Shown: positions 6,384-6,926 of the stretch, one piece after another
How the letters are laid out: every line of letters starts with the position of its first letter
Position numbering within the stretch: the stretch's first letter is position 1
Assembly (NCBI GenBank): GCA_023392205.1
Contig: JAEVZN010000191.1
Location: 1 to 6,926, forward strand
Length of the DNA stretch: 6,926 bases
From: Pseudomonadota bacterium
GTDB lineage: Bacteria > Pseudomonadota > Alphaproteobacteria > Rhizobiales > Xanthobacteraceae
Direction of reading: 5' to 3'
Notes under the pieces: generated by a model
The model's input: the letters and a program-made list of their open reading frames with translations, nothing else
What the model was told of the DNA's origin: nothing
The model's database searches: none
Made by a program: the position numbers and the translations under genes

Positions 6384-6926
6384 TTACGACGACCGTGTGA
6401 GCCAGCTGTTAAAGCCGGACGTATTGGGATCCTGTGCGGATGTTCCGGCGGTCGCCGGTCCGGAGGACGCAAAGCTGGAGGCGATATACTGACCGAACAA
6501 TTGCAGCTTTGCCGCATTGAGCATGTCGGTGCCCTGGCTTCTTGACCCATGATCGTTCGGCTTGAACGCGAGTGTCGTGCGGAAGCCTGACGCCACGTCC
6601 GCAAAGCTTGTCGGGTTGGTCGTGTATCCTCCGGCTCTGCCGAGATCTCTCGAGCCCTGGCTCGTCAATGCGCCGGACAGGTCGGCCTTGTTGCCGGCCA
6701 GATCGCGTATCGATGACGACCCGGACATCTTCGCACCCGCAATCGTGGGCTCCGTCCTGAACCCTCTTTTCGCGTTGTACGTGAATGTCAGGGTGTCGGT
6801 GCCCGATCCGCCGCTATAGACGGCCTTGGTGCCATCCCTGAGCTGCAGCACGGGCACGCCGCGCACGACGACGTCTTCGCTCATGTTCAGCGTGATCGTG
6901 CCTTTACGCGCATTCCAGCTGTTGAC
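6384..6926 (-). CDS. C-terminal part of a large repeat-domain (Ig-like/SwmB-type) protein
   Basis: The reading frame is open to the right edge, so the visible 180 residues are the end of a longer protein; the ATG at 6884 is most likely internal. The first 90 or so residues read as one beta-sandwich repeat: GTITLNMSEDVVV (9-21), VPVLQLRDGTKAVYSGGSGT (24-43), DTLTFTYN (44-51) and IRDLAGNKADLSGALTS (73-89). The pattern of 'Ser-Glu ... leucine ... DGG ... SGSGT-LTF-Y ... DxAGN-A-LSG' is known from tandem Ig-like/SwmB-type domains in secreted bacterial adhesins and calcium-dependent surface proteins. The tail (about 106-180) has no repeat but contains KLQLFGQYIASSF, resembling the tails of large exported proteins of Bradyrhizobium-type bacteria. 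Such proteins lack a C-terminal membrane segment and often leave by type I secretion, so export is a guess. The stop is TAA at 6386-6384. The gene appears unrelated to the TRAP unit. Confidence 0.7.
   Translation of the reverse strand, partial: VNSWNARKGTITLNMSEDVVVRGVPVLQLRDGTKAVYSGGSGTDTLTFTYNAKRGFRTEPTIAGAKMSGSSSIRDLAGNKADLSGALTSQGSRDLGRAGGYTTNPTSFADVASGFRTTLAFKPNDHGSRSQGTDMLNAAKLQLFGQYIASSFASSGPATAGTSAQDPNTSGFNSWLTRSS

Noticed and set aside
6073..6492. Plus-strand open frame crossing the end of dctQM and the terminator
   Set aside because: It overlaps dctQM in another frame, runs through the terminator hairpin and shows no domain.
4745..6604. Very long minus-strand open frame (619 codons) antisense to dctQM
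   Set aside because: The composition is dominated by Arg, Asp, His, Gln and Glu, the expected mirror of hydrophobic membrane codons. It has no motifs and also runs over the end of the repeat-protein gene.

Overview
The window looks like chromosomal DNA from a GC-rich alphaproteobacterium, most likely of the Hyphomicrobiales (Bradyrhizobium/Rhodopseudomonas/Afipia type). The evidence is the strong G/C preference at third codon positions, the style of the TRAP, IclR and HyuA proteins, and the tail of the protein at the right edge, which resembles those of large repeat proteins in this group. The assignment rests on reading the sequence, not on a search.

Layout from left to right. Positions 1-2199 (minus strand) carry two overlapping genes: the start of a hyuB-type hydantoinase/oxoprolinase B subunit, running off the left edge, and a complete hyuA-type A subunit of 696 residues. 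A 132-bp divergent control region (2200-2331) separates hyuA from an IclR-family regulator (2332-3102, plus strand). Next, on the plus strand, come a TRAP substrate-binding protein with a signal peptide (3226-4305) and a fused TRAP small/large membrane subunit (4340-6292). From the right edge, the minus strand carries the C-terminal part of a large repeat-domain protein (6384-6926) with its own intrinsic terminator at 6330-6360.

The first five genes read as one catabolic unit. A TRAP transporter (DctP plus fused DctQM) would import a small organic acid or a cyclic amide-type compound. HyuA and HyuB would form an ATP-dependent ring-opening hydrolase or a related carboxylase-type enzyme acting on it. 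The IclR protein, encoded between the two arms, probably senses the substrate or a product and controls both. The true substrate cannot be read from the sequence.

Nothing here looks like a wholly new kind of system. The points most worth a second look are the IclR/TRAP/HyuAB combination, a possibly leaderless iclR transcript with an imperfect dyad at its promoter, the fusion helix in the TRAP membrane protein, and the unidentified large repeat protein at the right edge. There is no gene-free stretch longer than 300 bases, and I saw no tRNA, rRNA, CRISPR array or insertion sequence.
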